Assembly: GCF_009846865.1 (NCBI RefSeq)
Contig: NZ_WUWN01000004.1
Coordinates: forward strand, 1-64,000
Direction: 5' to 3'
Source of the DNA: Puerhibacterium puerhi
GTDB lineage: Bacteria > Actinomycetota > Actinomycetes > Actinomycetales > Cellulomonadaceae
Length of the DNA stretch: 64,000 nt
Shown: positions 16,469 through 24,910 of the stretch, one piece after another
How positions within the stretch are numbered: the stretch's first letter is position 1
Layout of the letters: every line of letters starts with the position of its first letter
The notes under the pieces: generated by a model
Told to the model about the DNA's origin: nothing
Seen by the model: the letters and a program-made list of their open reading frames with translations, nothing else
Databases searched by the model: none
Program-made: the position numbers and the translations under genes

Positions 16469-18790
16469 TCAGGCGTTGGCGGCCGCCAGGAGCTCGCCGA
16501 GGCGGGCGCGGTCGAAGCCGGCCATGCCGAAGTCGGCGATGACGGCCAGCGGCATGTCGCCGACCATCGCCAGCAGGTCGTCGGCGAAGGCGCCGGAGCC
16601 GTAGACGACGTCGCGCACCTGCTGGCCGACGCGCGGGTCGGCGAGCGCCTCGGTGACCGTGGACAGCTCGTGCAGCGGCAGGCGCACGTCCTCGCCCTCG
16701 ACCTCGACGGTCACCGCGCCGCGCAGGTCGCGCGACGAGGCGCCGACGGCGATCACGAACTCGCCGCCCTCGACGACCCAGCGGCGCAGCACCGGGTGCC
16801 AGTACGACAGCGCGCGGGCGTCGAGGTCGAAGGCGACCTCGCGGGACTCGCCCGGCTCGAGCGCCACCTTGGCGAACGCCTTGAGCTCGCGCTCGGGGCG
16901 CTGCACCTGCGACTTCGGGTCGGCCACGTAGACCTGGACCACCTCGGCGCCGGCCCGGTCGCCGGTGTTGGTCACGCGGGCGGTGACGCGCACGCCCGCC
17001 GCGGCGCCCGAGCCGGTGACCTCGGCCGCGACGGCGTCGTACGCGAACGTCGTGTACGACAGGCCGTGGCCGAACGGGAAGGCGACGTCGATCTTGCGGG
17101 CGTCGTACCAGCGGTAGCCGACGAAGATGCCCTCGCCGTAGCGCACGTGGCCGAGCTCGCCCGGGAAGTTGCCGTAGGACGGGTTGTCCTCGAGGCGCAC
17201 CGGGATGGTCTCGGCGAGGCGGCCGGACGGGTTCGCCGCCCCGAGCAGCACGTCCGCGACGGCGGCGCCGGAGGCCTGGCCGCCGAGCCAGCCCTCGACG
17301 ATCGCCGGGGCCAGGTGCTGCCACGGGGCCACGGTGACCGCCGAGCCGTTGGACAGCACGACGACGACCCGCGGGTTGGCCGCGGCGACCGCCTCGAGCA
17401 GCGCGACCTGGTCGGCGGGCAGGTCCATGTGCTCGCGGTCGTAGCCCTCGGACTCGTACGACGCCGGCAGGCCCAGGTGGACGACGACGGTGCGGGCGGC
17501 CTCGGCGACCGCCACCGCCTCGGCGCGCAGCGCCTCCGCGTCGGTGCCGGAGCCGTTGTCCTTGCCGTCGACGGCGTAGCCGGCGGCGAACGGGACGTCG
17601 ACACCGGTGGCGGCGCGCAGCGCGGTCAGCGCGTCGTCGAGCCGGGTCGGGTTGACCTGGGAGGAGCCGGCGCCCTGGTAGCGCGGGGTGCGGGCGAGCT
17701 CGCCGATGACGGCCAGGCCCTCGCCGCCCGCCAGCGGCAGCAGCGGCGCGGCGGCGCCGTCGTCGGACGCCACGGCGTCGTTCTTCAGCAGCACCGTGCC
17801 GGCAGCCGCGGCCTCGCGGGCCAGCGCGTGGTGCTCGGCGACGTCGAAGGTGCCGGGCTCGGCGAGCGCCGGCTGGGCGCGCGAGACGAGGTGCAGCACG
17901 TTGCGCACGGCGGCGTCGACGTCGGCCTCGTCGAGGCGGCCCTCGCGGACGGCGGCGACGACCTCGGCGTCGGTGCGCCCGCCGCTGGACGGCATCTCCA
18001 GGTCCAGGCCGGCGGCGACGGCGGCGACGCGGTCGCGCACGGCGCCCCAGTCGGAGACGACCAGGCCCTCGAAGCCCCACTCGTCACGCAGCACCTCGGT
18101 CAGCAGCCAGTGGTTCTGCGAGGCGTAGACGTCGTTGACCTTGTTGTACGAGCACATGACGGTCCACGGCTGCGCCTGCTTCACGACGCGCTCGAAGGCC
18201 GGCAGGTAGATCTCGCGCAGGGTGCGCTCGTCGACGTCGGACGACACGCGCATGCGGTCGGCCTCCTGGTTGTTCGCCGCGTAGTGCTTGAGCGACGTGC
18301 CCACGCCCTGCGACTGGATGCCCTGCACGAGCGCGGCGCCGAGCTCGCCGGCGACCAGCGGGTCCTCCGAGAGGTACTCGAAGTTGCGGCCGCACAGCGG
18401 GGACCGCTTGATGTTGATGCCCGGGCCGAGGAGCACGGCCACGTCGTTGGCACGGGTCTCGCGGCCCAGGGCCTCGCCGACGCGGCGCAGCAGCGCGGTG
18501 TCCCAGGTGGAGCCGAGCGCGGCCGCCGTCGGGAAGCAGGTGGCGGGCACGGAGTTGCCGATGCCCAGGTGGTCGGCCGACTCCGCCTGCTTGCGCAGGC
18601 CGTGCGGGCCGTCGGTGACCATGACGCTCGGCACGAGCCTCTCGCCGTCGCGCTCGACCGGCTGGGTGTGCCAGAAGTCGACGCCCGAGAGCAGCGACGC
18701 CTTCTCCTCGAGGGTGAGCTCGGCGAGCACGCGCTCGGTGTCGAAGGGCTTGCCGGAGGCGGTCGCCGGAGCCGCGTCGGTGGTGGTCAT
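16469..18790 (-). CDS. GH3 beta-glucosidase with C-terminal fibronectin-III-like domain
   Basis: Cytoplasmic family 3 beta-glucosidase of 773 residues. In order: the TIM barrel with GPGINIKRSPLCGRNFEYLS and LKHYAANNQE, the nucleophile Asp in LVVSDWGAV (near 245), the alpha/beta sandwich (about 330-540) with SYESEGYDRE, and an FnIII-like domain (about 590-665, VTNTGDRAGAEVVQVYV). This layout and length match bacterial BglX/BglB-type enzymes. GAGGAG stands before ATG 18790. A perfect CTACCGTGCGGTAG dyad 51-66 bp upstream suggests joint control with the neighbouring MFS-GH3 operon. It is monocistronic and closed by the hairpin at 16357. Confidence 0.95.
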   Translation of the reverse strand: MTTTDAAPATASGKPFDTERVLAELTLEEKASLLSGVDFWHTQPVERDGERLVPSVMVTDGPHGLRKQAESADHLGIGNSVPATCFPTAAALGSTWDTALLRRVGEALGRETRANDVAVLLGPGINIKRSPLCGRNFEYLSEDPLVAGELGAALVQGIQSQGVGTSLKHYAANNQEADRMRVSSDVDERTLREIYLPAFERVVKQAQPWTVMCSYNKVNDVYASQNHWLLTEVLRDEWGFEGLVVSDWGAVRDRVAAVAAGLDLEMPSSGGRTDAEVVAAVREGRLDEADVDAAVRNVLHLVSRAQPALAEPGTFDVAEHHALAREAAAAGTVLLKNDAVASDDGAAAPLLPLAGGEGLAVIGELARTPRYQGAGSSQVNPTRLDDALTALRAATGVDVPFAAGYAVDGKDNGSGTDAEALRAEAVAVAEAARTVVVHLGLPASYESEGYDREHMDLPADQVALLEAVAAANPRVVVVLSNGSAVTVAPWQHLAPAIVEGWLGGQASGAAVADVLLGAANPSGRLAETIPVRLEDNPSYGNFPGELGHVRYGEGIFVGYRWYDARKIDVAFPFGHGLSYTTFAYDAVAAEVTGSGAAAGVRVTARVTNTGDRAGAEVVQVYVADPKSQVQRPERELKAFAKVALEPGESREVAFDLDARALSYWHPVLRRWVVEGGEFVIAVGASSRDLRGAVTVEVEGEDVRLPLHELSTVTEALADPRVGQQVRDVVYGSGAFADDLLAMVGDMPLAVIADFGMAGFDRARLGELLAAANA

Positions 18791-18840
18791 GGGGACGCTC
18801 CTCGTCGTCGAAGGGTGAGGTGCCCGCCGGCGGAGGAATC

Positions 18841-18856
18841 CCTACCGTGCGGTAGG
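18841..18856. promoter_or_regulatory. Palindromic operator CCTACCG-TG-CGGTAGG
   Basis: A 16-bp dyad, perfect except for the central two bases, 51 bp upstream of the GH3 start at 18790. It is the best copy of the motif found at 16260, 16283 and, imperfectly, 8915. Confidence 0.7.
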
Positions 18857-19084
18857 AGTCAAGGTACACCGCGGCGCGGCGGATGCCCACCGGCCGGGCG
18901 GCGACGGCGGCGCGTCGTCCGGGCGCCGCGACGTCGCCGCAGGTGACGGACGTGCGCCCGACGCCGCGGCCGTCGCGAGGTGCGGGCGCCGCGCACGCGT
19001 GGTGGCGTGGGTCACACGCACGACCCGCACCGCACCACGCGCGGACCACACCGCACAGCACCACGACGACGAGAGGGCACCACC

Positions 19085-19309
19085 GTGATCAAGAAGCTCG
19101 CAGAGATGGGCGTGAAGTCCGAGTACGCCTACATGGCCGGGTTCGCGTCAGTCGCGTTCACCTGGGTCTCCTGGCTCGTGTCCCGCGGCAAGCCGAGCGA
19201 CTCCCGCGCGCAGTCCGACCGCTGGGGACTGTTCGTCGGCGAGTGGGCTCCCACGTTCTTCGCCATCGGCACGGCGCTGCGCCTGGAGGAGCAGGACAAG
19301 GAGGGGTGA
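19085..19309 (+). CDS. Small membrane-associated protein
   Basis: Hypothetical protein of 74 residues. A short amphipathic start (VIKKLAEMGVKSEYAYMAGF) is followed by one hydrophobic stretch (FASVAFTWVSWLVS), then RWGLFVGEWAPTFFAIGTAL and an acidic end. The GTG at 19085 is preceded by GAGAGGG at about 8 bp. I know it only as a short conserved-looking actinobacterial protein; no function can be given. It precedes the 21-bp tandem repeat. Confidence 0.65.
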   Translation: MIKKLAEMGVKSEYAYMAGFASVAFTWVSWLVSRGKPSDSRAQSDRWGLFVGEWAPTFFAIGTALRLEEQDKEG

Positions 19310-19348
19310 GCCGGCGGCAGCCGGCCCGAGGGCACGACGACGCGCCGA

Positions 19349-19453
19349 GGGCACGGCGGCAGGGCCGCAGGGCACGGCGGCAGGGCCGCAGGGCACGGCG
19401 GCAGGGCCGCAGGGCACGGCGGCAGGGCCGCAGGGCACGGCGGCAGGGCCGCA
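19349..19453. repeat. Five exact 21-bp tandem repeats
   Basis: Units start at 19349, 19370, 19391, 19412 and 19433, each beginning GGGCACGGCGGCAGG. They lie between the small protein at 19085 and the insertion sequence, 15 bp from its target duplication. No gene covers them convincingly. Slippage would change copy number, so the array may vary among strains. Confidence 0.9.
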
Positions 19454-19468
19454 GGGCTGCGCAGGACG

Positions 19469-19474
19469 CCTAGG
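19469..19474. repeat. Left target-site duplication CCTAGG
   Basis: CCTAGG here and again at 20578-20583 bracket the IS. IS481 elements insert at NCTAGN with a 6-bp duplication, so this matches. The TAG inside serves as the transposase stop codon. Confidence 0.85.
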
Positions 19475-20456
19475 TGTACTGACCCGGCAGGTTGGTCAAT
19501 CGGGTGATGGGGGGCTTGTTCCCGCAGGCGGTGTGGGGCCGGTGGTAGTTGTACTGGTGGATCCATGCTGCCAGGGCGGCGCGGCGTTCGGCTTCGCAGG
19601 TGTAGCAGCGGGCGTAGCCCCAGCCGTCGGCCAGGGTGCGGTGGAAGCGTTCGATCTTGCCGTTGGTCTGCGGGCGCCGCGGCCGGGTGCGTGAGTGCTT
19701 GATCGCCAGGTCGGTGCAGGCGTCACGCCACAGGTGGGAGCGGTAGGCCGAGCCGTTGTCGGACAGGACTCGTTGGGTGGTGATACCGCGGGCGGCGAAC
19801 CACGTCACGGCCCGGCGCAGCACCCCGGTGGCGGTGGTGGCGGTCTCGTCGTCGTGGACCTCGGCGTAGGCGACCCTGGAGTGGTCATCGATCACGGTGT
19901 GCACGAACGCGTGACCCATCTTGGGGTTGTGGTGCTTGCTCTTCGGTTTGCCGGGCGTGGCGGCCCGGTTGCGGTCGCCCTGGGCGCGGCCCACGAACCG
20001 CCACCCGCCGCCGTCGGGGATGTTGCCGAGCTTCTTGACGTCCACGTGCAGCAACGCCCCGGGGGTCGCGTGCTCGTAGCGGCGCACCGGCTGGCCAGTG
20101 GCCCGATCGACATGCGTCAGCCGGTTGATCCGGCAACGGGTCAGCACCCGGTGGGCGGTCGAGGGCGCCACCCCGGTCAGCGCGGCCAGCTGGACCGGCC
20201 CGAGGCGTTTGCGTAGCCGCAGCGCCACGATCCGGCCCGTGGTGGCCCGGTCGGTCTTGGCCGGCATCCGGTGCGGCCGCGAGGACCGGTCGGTCATCGG
20301 CTGACCGGCCGCATACCGGGCGGCCCACCGCTTGACCGTGGGCCAGGCGCACTGGAACCGGGCGGCGACCTCGGCGATCGGAACCTTCTGATCGACGACC
20401 AGCCGGGCGACCGTCAGCCGGGCCCGAGGGGTCAAAGCGGCATTAGCGTGGGACAC
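19470..20456 (-). CDS. IS481-family transposase
   Basis: DDE transposase of 328 residues, complete. An N-terminal helix-turn-helix (ARLTVARLVVDQKVPIAEVA, then FQCAWPTVKRW) and a second HTH lead to the integrase core with the three acidic residues in LHVDVKKLG, VLSDNGSAY and NGKIERFHR. NYHRPH near the end is typical of the family. The stop codon TAG (19470-19472) is not in the element itself but in the CCTAGG target duplication. No frameshift is seen, so it may be active. Confidence 0.95.
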   Translation of the reverse strand: MSHANAALTPRARLTVARLVVDQKVPIAEVAARFQCAWPTVKRWAARYAAGQPMTDRSSRPHRMPAKTDRATTGRIVALRLRKRLGPVQLAALTGVAPSTAHRVLTRCRINRLTHVDRATGQPVRRYEHATPGALLHVDVKKLGNIPDGGGWRFVGRAQGDRNRAATPGKPKSKHHNPKMGHAFVHTVIDDHSRVAYAEVHDDETATTATGVLRRAVTWFAARGITTQRVLSDNGSAYRSHLWRDACTDLAIKHSRTRPRRPQTNGKIERFHRTLADGWGYARCYTCEAERRAALAAWIHQYNYHRPHTACGNKPPITRLTNLPGQYT

Positions 20457-20577
20457 GAGGGCCTCCTGTCAGCGGAGCGGATTCCTAGGCAGTTCCACTC
20501 CACCGCGGGAGGCCCTCCCGCGCCAACACTCAGATCAACGCATCACACCCACTCGACCAACGTCCCCGATCAGTACA
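19475..20577. mobile_element. Complete IS481-family insertion sequence, 1103 bp
   Basis: The ends are inverted repeats beginning TGTACTGA and sharing GTTGGTC further in (left TGTACTGACCCGG, right read outward TGTACTGATCGGGG). They are flanked by direct CCTAGG repeats. The element holds one intact transposase. It inserted precisely at the stop codon of the quinone oxidoreductase gene to its right; the duplication regenerates TAG for that gene as well, so the insertion itself did not shorten the protein. Confidence 0.92.
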
Positions 20578-20583
20578 CCTAGG
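20578..20583. repeat. Right target-site duplication CCTAGG
   Basis: Second copy of the 6-bp duplication. Its TAG (20579-20581) is the stop codon of the neighbouring oxidoreductase gene. Confidence 0.85.
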
Positions 20584-21584
20584 GCACGACGACGAGCCGG
20601 CCGCGCACGCCTCCGGCCTCCAGCAGGCGGTGGGCCCGGGCGGCGTCGGCGAGAGGGATCGTCGCCGCGACGCGCGCCGTGGGCGGCCCGGCGGCGAGCA
20701 GCCGGTTGACGGCGACCGCGGCCGTGGCGAGGTCCGCCGTCGTCGCGTTGCTGATCGCGAACCCGCGCACGCTCGCGTCGCGCGCGTAGAGCGCGCCGCC
20801 CGGCAGGCTGACGGTCGTGTGCAGGCCCGCCGAGAGGATGACCCGGCCGCCGCGGCGCAGCAGCGGCACGGCGGCGGCCACGTCCTGGCGCCCGCTCGTG
20901 TCCCACCAGACGTCGACGCCGTCCGACGCCCCGTCCCGGGCCAGCACGGCCCGGACCTGCGCGGGCAGGTCCGGGCCCGTGTGGTCGACGACGGCGTGGG
21001 CGCCGAGCGCGCGCCCGCTCGGCGTCGCGCGGCGACGTCGTCGCGACCACCCGCGCGCCCGCCTCGGCGGCGAGCCGCACGGCGGCGGCGCCCACCGCGC
21101 CTGCCCCGCCGCCGACCAGCACTGTCTCTCCCGGCCGCAGCCCGGCCACACGCACGAGCCCGAGGTGGGCGGTCGCGGCGCCGTGCAGCGCGGCCGCCGC
21201 GGTGACCAGGTCGACGCCGTCGGGCAGGTGGTACAGCCGGTCGGCGGGCACGACGGCGTACTCGGCGAGCGCGCCCTGCCGCCCGCCGTGCCCGAGGCTG
21301 TTGCACCACACCCGGTCGCCGACGTCGAACCCGACCGCGCCGGGGCCGGTCTCGACGACCTCGCCGACGAGGTCGCGGCCGAGCACGAACGGCATCGGCG
21401 TGGGCGTGCGGTACGCGCTCGAGCGGACGAACAGGTCGACCTGGTCGACGCCGCTGGCCGTCATGCGCACCAGCACGTCGGTGGGGCCGGGGCGCGGGGT
21501 GGGCAGCTCGCCGTGCTCGATGAGCTCCGTGCCGCCGAGGGCGCGCACGAACGCCGCGCGCATGGTGGGCGGGGCGCTGGTCAC
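20579..21584 (-). pseudogene. Quinone oxidoreductase-like MDR gene with a frameshift
   Basis: A zinc-independent MDR protein of about 335 residues can be read only by changing frame near 21005-21015. The first frame (GTG 21584) runs from MRAAFVRALGGTELIEHGEL through the Rossmann motif GGGAGAVGAA to TTSPRDAERARA. The second continues at once with LGAHAVVDHTGPDLPAQVR and ends GRLVVVP at the TAG made by the IS target. The shift falls in an alternating GCGCGC run and equals one extra base or two missing. Sequencing error or a true mutation are both possible. A TAGGGA box lies 6 bp before the GTG. Confidence 0.85.
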
Positions 21585-21684
21585 GGACCATCCCTACCCC
21601 GGGCCCCGCCCGACGACAACACCGGAGCATCCGGAGGCCGGCACTGCCGGCACGGCCGACACGGCCAGCACGGCCGACACGGTC

Positions 21685-21741
21685 GACGGCTAGGGAAGTG
21701 GGACGAAACCCTGCGAGTTTCGTCCCACTTCCCTGGCCGTC
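21685..21741. terminator. Long hairpin E between ZIP and oxidoreductase genes
   Basis: An 18-base perfect stem (AGGGAAGTGGGACGAAAC, 21692-21709, with 21717-21734) and a short outer extension. It lies just beyond the ZIP stop at 21762 on the minus strand. Confidence 0.8.
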
Positions 21742-21761
21742 GGCGCGGGTGGGGCGGCGGG

Positions 21762-22517
21762 TCAGGCGCCCGCCTGGCTCAGCGCAAAGGCCACGAGGAA
21801 GCCGACGGCGGTGATCAGCCCGGTCGCCAGGTGGGCCCGCTCGAACGCCTCGGGGATCATCGTGTCGGCGATCATCGCGAGGATCGCGCCCGCCGCCACC
21901 GCGGTGATGACGGCGACGGCCAGCGGCGGCGCCACGCCCGCCAGCAGGAACCCCGCCGCGGCCGACGCCGCGCAGACGACGGCGATCGCGCCCCACACCC
22001 CGAACACGTAGCCGGCGCTGCGGCCGGCCCGCTTCATCCCGACGACGCTGGACAGCCCCTCGGGCACGTTGGAGATGAAGATCGCCGCGATCAGCGTGGT
22101 GCTCACGCCGCCGCCGGTCACGAGGCTCACCCCGAGAACCACGGACTCGGGGATGCCGTCCAGCAGCGAGCCGATGGCGATGGCGACGCCGCTGCCCGCG
22201 TCGTCCTGCTCGGCGGGCTGCTGGCCCCCGGACCGCTTGCGGTGCCGCCCGCCGAAGCGGGACACGACGGCGTTGGCGCCCGCGTAGGCGGCGGCCCAGC
22301 CGAGGACGCCGACGACGGTCGCCACGGTGCCGCCGGTCTCCTGCGCCTCGAGCGTCAGGTCGAACGCCAGCGCCGAGATCAGCACGCCGGCGCCGAACGC
22401 CATGATGCTGGCGCTGACCCGCTGCGGCACCCGCACGAACCACGCGATCAGCGCCCCCAGCACCAGGGCCGCGCCCCCGAGCAGTCCCCACGCCCCGGCT
22501 TCCCACCACGTCGACAT
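21762..22517 (-). CDS. ZIP-family metal transporter
   Basis: ZIP-type divalent metal permease of 251 residues, usually importing zinc or related ions. About eight helices are present. The metal-binding helices read GSLLDGIPESVVLG and FISNVPEGLSSV, with the conserved E/N-x-P-E pattern; a charged loop rich in His/Arg/Lys (FGGRHRKRSGGQQP) lies between TM3 and TM4. ATG 22517 (MSTWWEAGAW) is chosen because the upstream extension is not hydrophobic. It is separate from the CDF exporter at 5 kb. Confidence 0.88.
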   Translation of the reverse strand: MSTWWEAGAWGLLGGAALVLGALIAWFVRVPQRVSASIMAFGAGVLISALAFDLTLEAQETGGTVATVVGVLGWAAAYAGANAVVSRFGGRHRKRSGGQQPAEQDDAGSGVAIAIGSLLDGIPESVVLGVSLVTGGGVSTTLIAAIFISNVPEGLSSVVGMKRAGRSAGYVFGVWGAIAVVCAASAAAGFLLAGVAPPLAVAVITAVAAGAILAMIADTMIPEAFERAHLATGLITAVGFLVAFALSQAGA

Positions 22518-22750
22518 GGGCTCCACCGTGCGGCGCCCCGCCCGGGCACGCACCTCGCACCGGTCCCGCCGTGCCGCGTCGGCGCACGTCACCGCCCCTC
22601 GCCACGGCGTGAGCACCGTCCGCGGGGCCGCGCGCCCGGGCTGCGAACGGGGCGCAGAGCGCGAAGAGTGGGTAGCGACCGGGGCGCCCGCCCTCGTCGA
22701 CCCTCCGAGCGAACCGGCGGCGGACCACCGCCGGTGGAGAGGCCGGGGCC

Positions 22751-23071
22751 ATGCTGCTGCTCGCGGAGGACCAGGCGCTGCAGGGCGGGATCGACGTGTC
22801 CGCGGGCGCGTGGTCGTTGTGGGGCGAGGTCGACCAGGCCGTGGTGCGACGGGTCGAGGGCCGCGTGCACGAGCACCTCGCGCACGTCCACGGCACGCTG
22901 CGCGTCGACACGTCCCGGGTCACGTTCCTCGACTCGGCCGGGCTGCGGCTGCTGTGGAGCGCCGTGGGCCAGGTGGGCCGCGTGGTGATCGTCGGGCTCA
23001 GCCCGGCCGCACGCGACCTGCTGGAGCTCACCGGGACGATCGACATGTTCGAGGTCCGCCCCGAGAGCTAG
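22751..23071 (+). CDS. STAS-domain protein (anti-sigma antagonist-like)
   Basis: Single STAS domain of 106 residues. TSRVTFLDSAGLRLLWSAV contains the Asp-Ser-Ala-Gly motif whose serine is phosphorylated by anti-sigma kinases in SpoIIAA/RsbV proteins. The N-terminus is atypical (MLLLAEDQALQGGIDVSAGA). GGAGAGG precedes ATG 22751. No kinase or sigma gene is adjacent; instead it borders the stress block (universal stress protein, DevS-like kinase), so a part in stress signalling is inferred. Confidence 0.82.
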   Translation: MLLLAEDQALQGGIDVSAGAWSLWGEVDQAVVRRVEGRVHEHLAHVHGTLRVDTSRVTFLDSAGLRLLWSAVGQVGRVVIVGLSPAARDLLELTGTIDMFEVRPES

Positions 23072-23127
23072 CCCGGGCCCGCGCGCCCCTCGCCGGGCAC
23101 GTGCGGTCCGGGCGGCACGCGCCCGGG

Positions 23128-24000
23128 TCACGACTCCGTGCGGGTGTGCACGACGACGACCGGGCACGGCGCGCGCCGCAGCAGGACGTCCGGCACGGAG
23201 CCGGGCGCCCGCGCCGCCGCCCCCGGGCGGCGACGCCCCCCGACGACGAGCACGTCGGCCGGGGTGACCGCGTCGAGCAGCACGCCGGCCGCGCCGCCGC
23301 GCCGCACGGCGACCGTCCGGTCGACGTCGGTGTACTTGTCGGACCAGCGTTCGAGCAGGTCGCCCATCTGGTCGTAGGCGAGCTCGCGGCGCAGGCGCGC
23401 GTAGCTGCGCACGTCGGCGATCGCCTCGTCCGAGCCGGCGGCCGGGATGGCGTGCACGAGCTGCACCCAGCAGCCGGCGCCGCGGGCCTCGGCGAAGGCG
23501 AGGTCGAGCACCGCGCTGGGGTCGTCGTCCGGGTCCACGCCGACGACGACGCGGGCGGGCGCGCCGGTCCGGCTCCCCCGCGGCACGACCGCCACCGGCC
23601 CGTAGGCCATCGCGCCGGTGGCCGCGGAGACCGACCCGAGCACGAACCGCTCGAGGCCCGCGACGCCGCTGCGCCCGACGACGACCAGGTCGGCGGTGCG
23701 CGAGTGCTGCACCAGCACGTGCGCCGGTGCGCCCGGCTCGAGCCGCAGGCCGACGTCCGGCCGCATCTCCTCGACGCCGGAGGCCTGCTGCACGACGCGC
23801 AGGGCGGCGTCGCGGCTCTCGCCGCGGACCGCGGCGTCCCCGCCGGCGGGCGGTGGGGCGTACGGCAGGTCGTAGGCGCACACGGCCGTCACCTCGGCGC
23901 CGTGCCGGGCGGCAGCGCCGACCGCCCACTCCAGGGCGCGCCGGCTGTCCGCCGACCCGTCGACGCCGACGACGACGCCGCCGCTCCAGGTGCGCTCCAT
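23128..24000 (-). CDS. Universal stress protein, two tandem USP domains
   Basis: Tandem UspA protein of 290 residues. Domain 1 (about 8-145) starts GGVVVGVDGSADSRRALEWA and ends with the ATP-loop VVGRSGVAGLERFVLGSVS (G-x2-G-x9-G-S). Domain 2 (about 155-290) starts VVVGVDPDDDP, and its loop VVGGRRRPGAAARAPGSV is altered. Such proteins are hallmark members of DosR/DevR dormancy regulons. The ATG at 24000 follows a GAGGGGGGG ribosome site. A GGGCC-N3-GGTCCC site lies at 24155-24168, upstream of this gene. Confidence 0.92.
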   Translation of the reverse strand: MERTWSGGVVVGVDGSADSRRALEWAVGAAARHGAEVTAVCAYDLPYAPPPAGGDAAVRGESRDAALRVVQQASGVEEMRPDVGLRLEPGAPAHVLVQHSRTADLVVVGRSGVAGLERFVLGSVSAATGAMAYGPVAVVPRGSRTGAPARVVVGVDPDDDPSAVLDLAFAEARGAGCWVQLVHAIPAAGSDEAIADVRSYARLRRELAYDQMGDLLERWSDKYTDVDRTVAVRRGGAAGVLLDAVTPADVLVVGGRRRPGAAARAPGSVPDVLLRRAPCPVVVVHTRTES

Positions 24001-24154
24001 CGCCCCGCCCCCCCTCGTCCGCGCCTCGCCGGCGCCTCGCCGACGCCGGCTCTCCCAGCGCGTCGCCGGCACGCCGCCGGCGGCTCGCCGTGCGACGAGG
24101 CCAGCCAACCGGCGCCCCGACGCCGGGCGTAGGACCGGCGGACCCGCCCCGGCC

Positions 24155-24168
24155 GGGCCGATGGTCCC
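24155..24168. promoter_or_regulatory. DevR-like site 1 (GGGCC-GAT-GGTCCC)
   Basis: 14-bp near-palindrome 155 bp upstream of the universal stress gene. One of five identical-pattern sites between 24.1 and 26.5 kb. Confidence 0.6.
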
Positions 24169-24177
24169 GTCGCCGGG

Positions 24178-24728
24178 TCAGGGGGCGGCGGCCCCCGACG
24201 CGCTCACCGGCATCACCAGCCGCGTGCGCCAGGCCGCCGGGTCGGGGTCGGACGACGGCCCGGACTCGTAGAGCTCCCAGGACTGGTCCAGCGGCTCGAG
24301 GCCGTGCCGGCCGAGCCAGGCCACGAGGCGGTCGTAGGCCCGCCCGAGATCCTCGTACGCCCCGACGTGGACCGTCTCGGCCGCGCGGACGGCCGGCAGC
24401 GCGTCGGCCACGAGCCGGCCCTCCGGCACCTGCTCCCGCCGCAGCCGCTCGGCCGGCACGGCGTCGACCAGGGGGAACCCCACCTCGACGTCCACGGTGT
24501 CCCCCACCACGCCGCGGTAGCGGGCGTACGGCGGGCCCCGGCCGGGGCGGCGCCGGTGCGCCGCAGCAGCTCCGCCACGGCGAGCACCGCCCGCGCGACC
24601 GTCGACGGCAGGGCGTCCCGGCGCACCACCTGCCGCACCCCGAGCGCCGGCTGCTCCGCGCGCTCGATGACCAGCACGTCGCTCGTCGTCTCGTCCCTCG
24701 GGGCACCCACCGGCCCGGCACCGGCCAC
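24178..24728 (-). pseudogene. GyrI-like effector-binding protein with a frameshift
   Basis: A GyrI/AraC-effector-binding (SOUL-like fold) protein can be read in two frames. The first, from GTG 24728 (or GTG 24710), gives DETTSDVLVIERAEQPALGV, then VARAVLAVAELLRRTG. After a shift near 24540-24560 the second gives GPPYARYRGVVGDTVDVEVG, then AYDRLVAWLGRHGLEPLDQS and ends VMPVSASGAAAP. The joined protein of about 183 residues has the usual domain order. One base seems to be missing in a CCGGCCGGGG run. Error or decay cannot be separated here. A DevR-like site lies upstream at 24765. Confidence 0.75.
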
Positions 24729-24764
24729 GCTCCCACCCTCGCGCCGGCGCGCCGACCACCCCCA

Positions 24765-24778
24765 GGGCCGATGGTCCC
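24765..24778. promoter_or_regulatory. DevR-like site 2 (GGGCC-GAT-GGTCCC)
   Basis: Same 14-mer as site 1, between the divergent GyrI-like gene (start 24728) and the alpha/beta hydrolase gene (start 24934); it could serve both. Confidence 0.6.
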
Positions 24779-24850
24779 GAGACCGCGGCGCGGGGCGGAC
24801 GCCCTGTCGCCCGGGCGGCGGGCGCGCGAGGATGGACCGACCGCCGCCCC

Positions 24851-24910
24851 ACGGCGTCGAGGACCACGGCGTCGAGGACCACGGCGTCGAGGACCACGGC
24901 GTCGAGGACC
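24851..24910. repeat. Four exact 15-bp tandem repeats
   Basis: ACGGCGTCGAGGACC repeated at 24851, 24866, 24881 and 24896, ending 24 bp before the hydrolase ATG. If translation began at an in-frame ATG at 24832, the repeat would encode GVEDH units; the strong ribosome site at 24923 argues that it is leader DNA. Confidence 0.85.

Noticed and set aside
16670-18946. 758-codon plus-strand frame opposite the GH3 gene
   Set aside because: The GH3 motifs on the minus strand are unmistakable; this frame is a composition artefact.
19349-19453. CRISPR array
   Set aside because: The 21-bp units are directly adjacent with no spacers and no cas genes are nearby.
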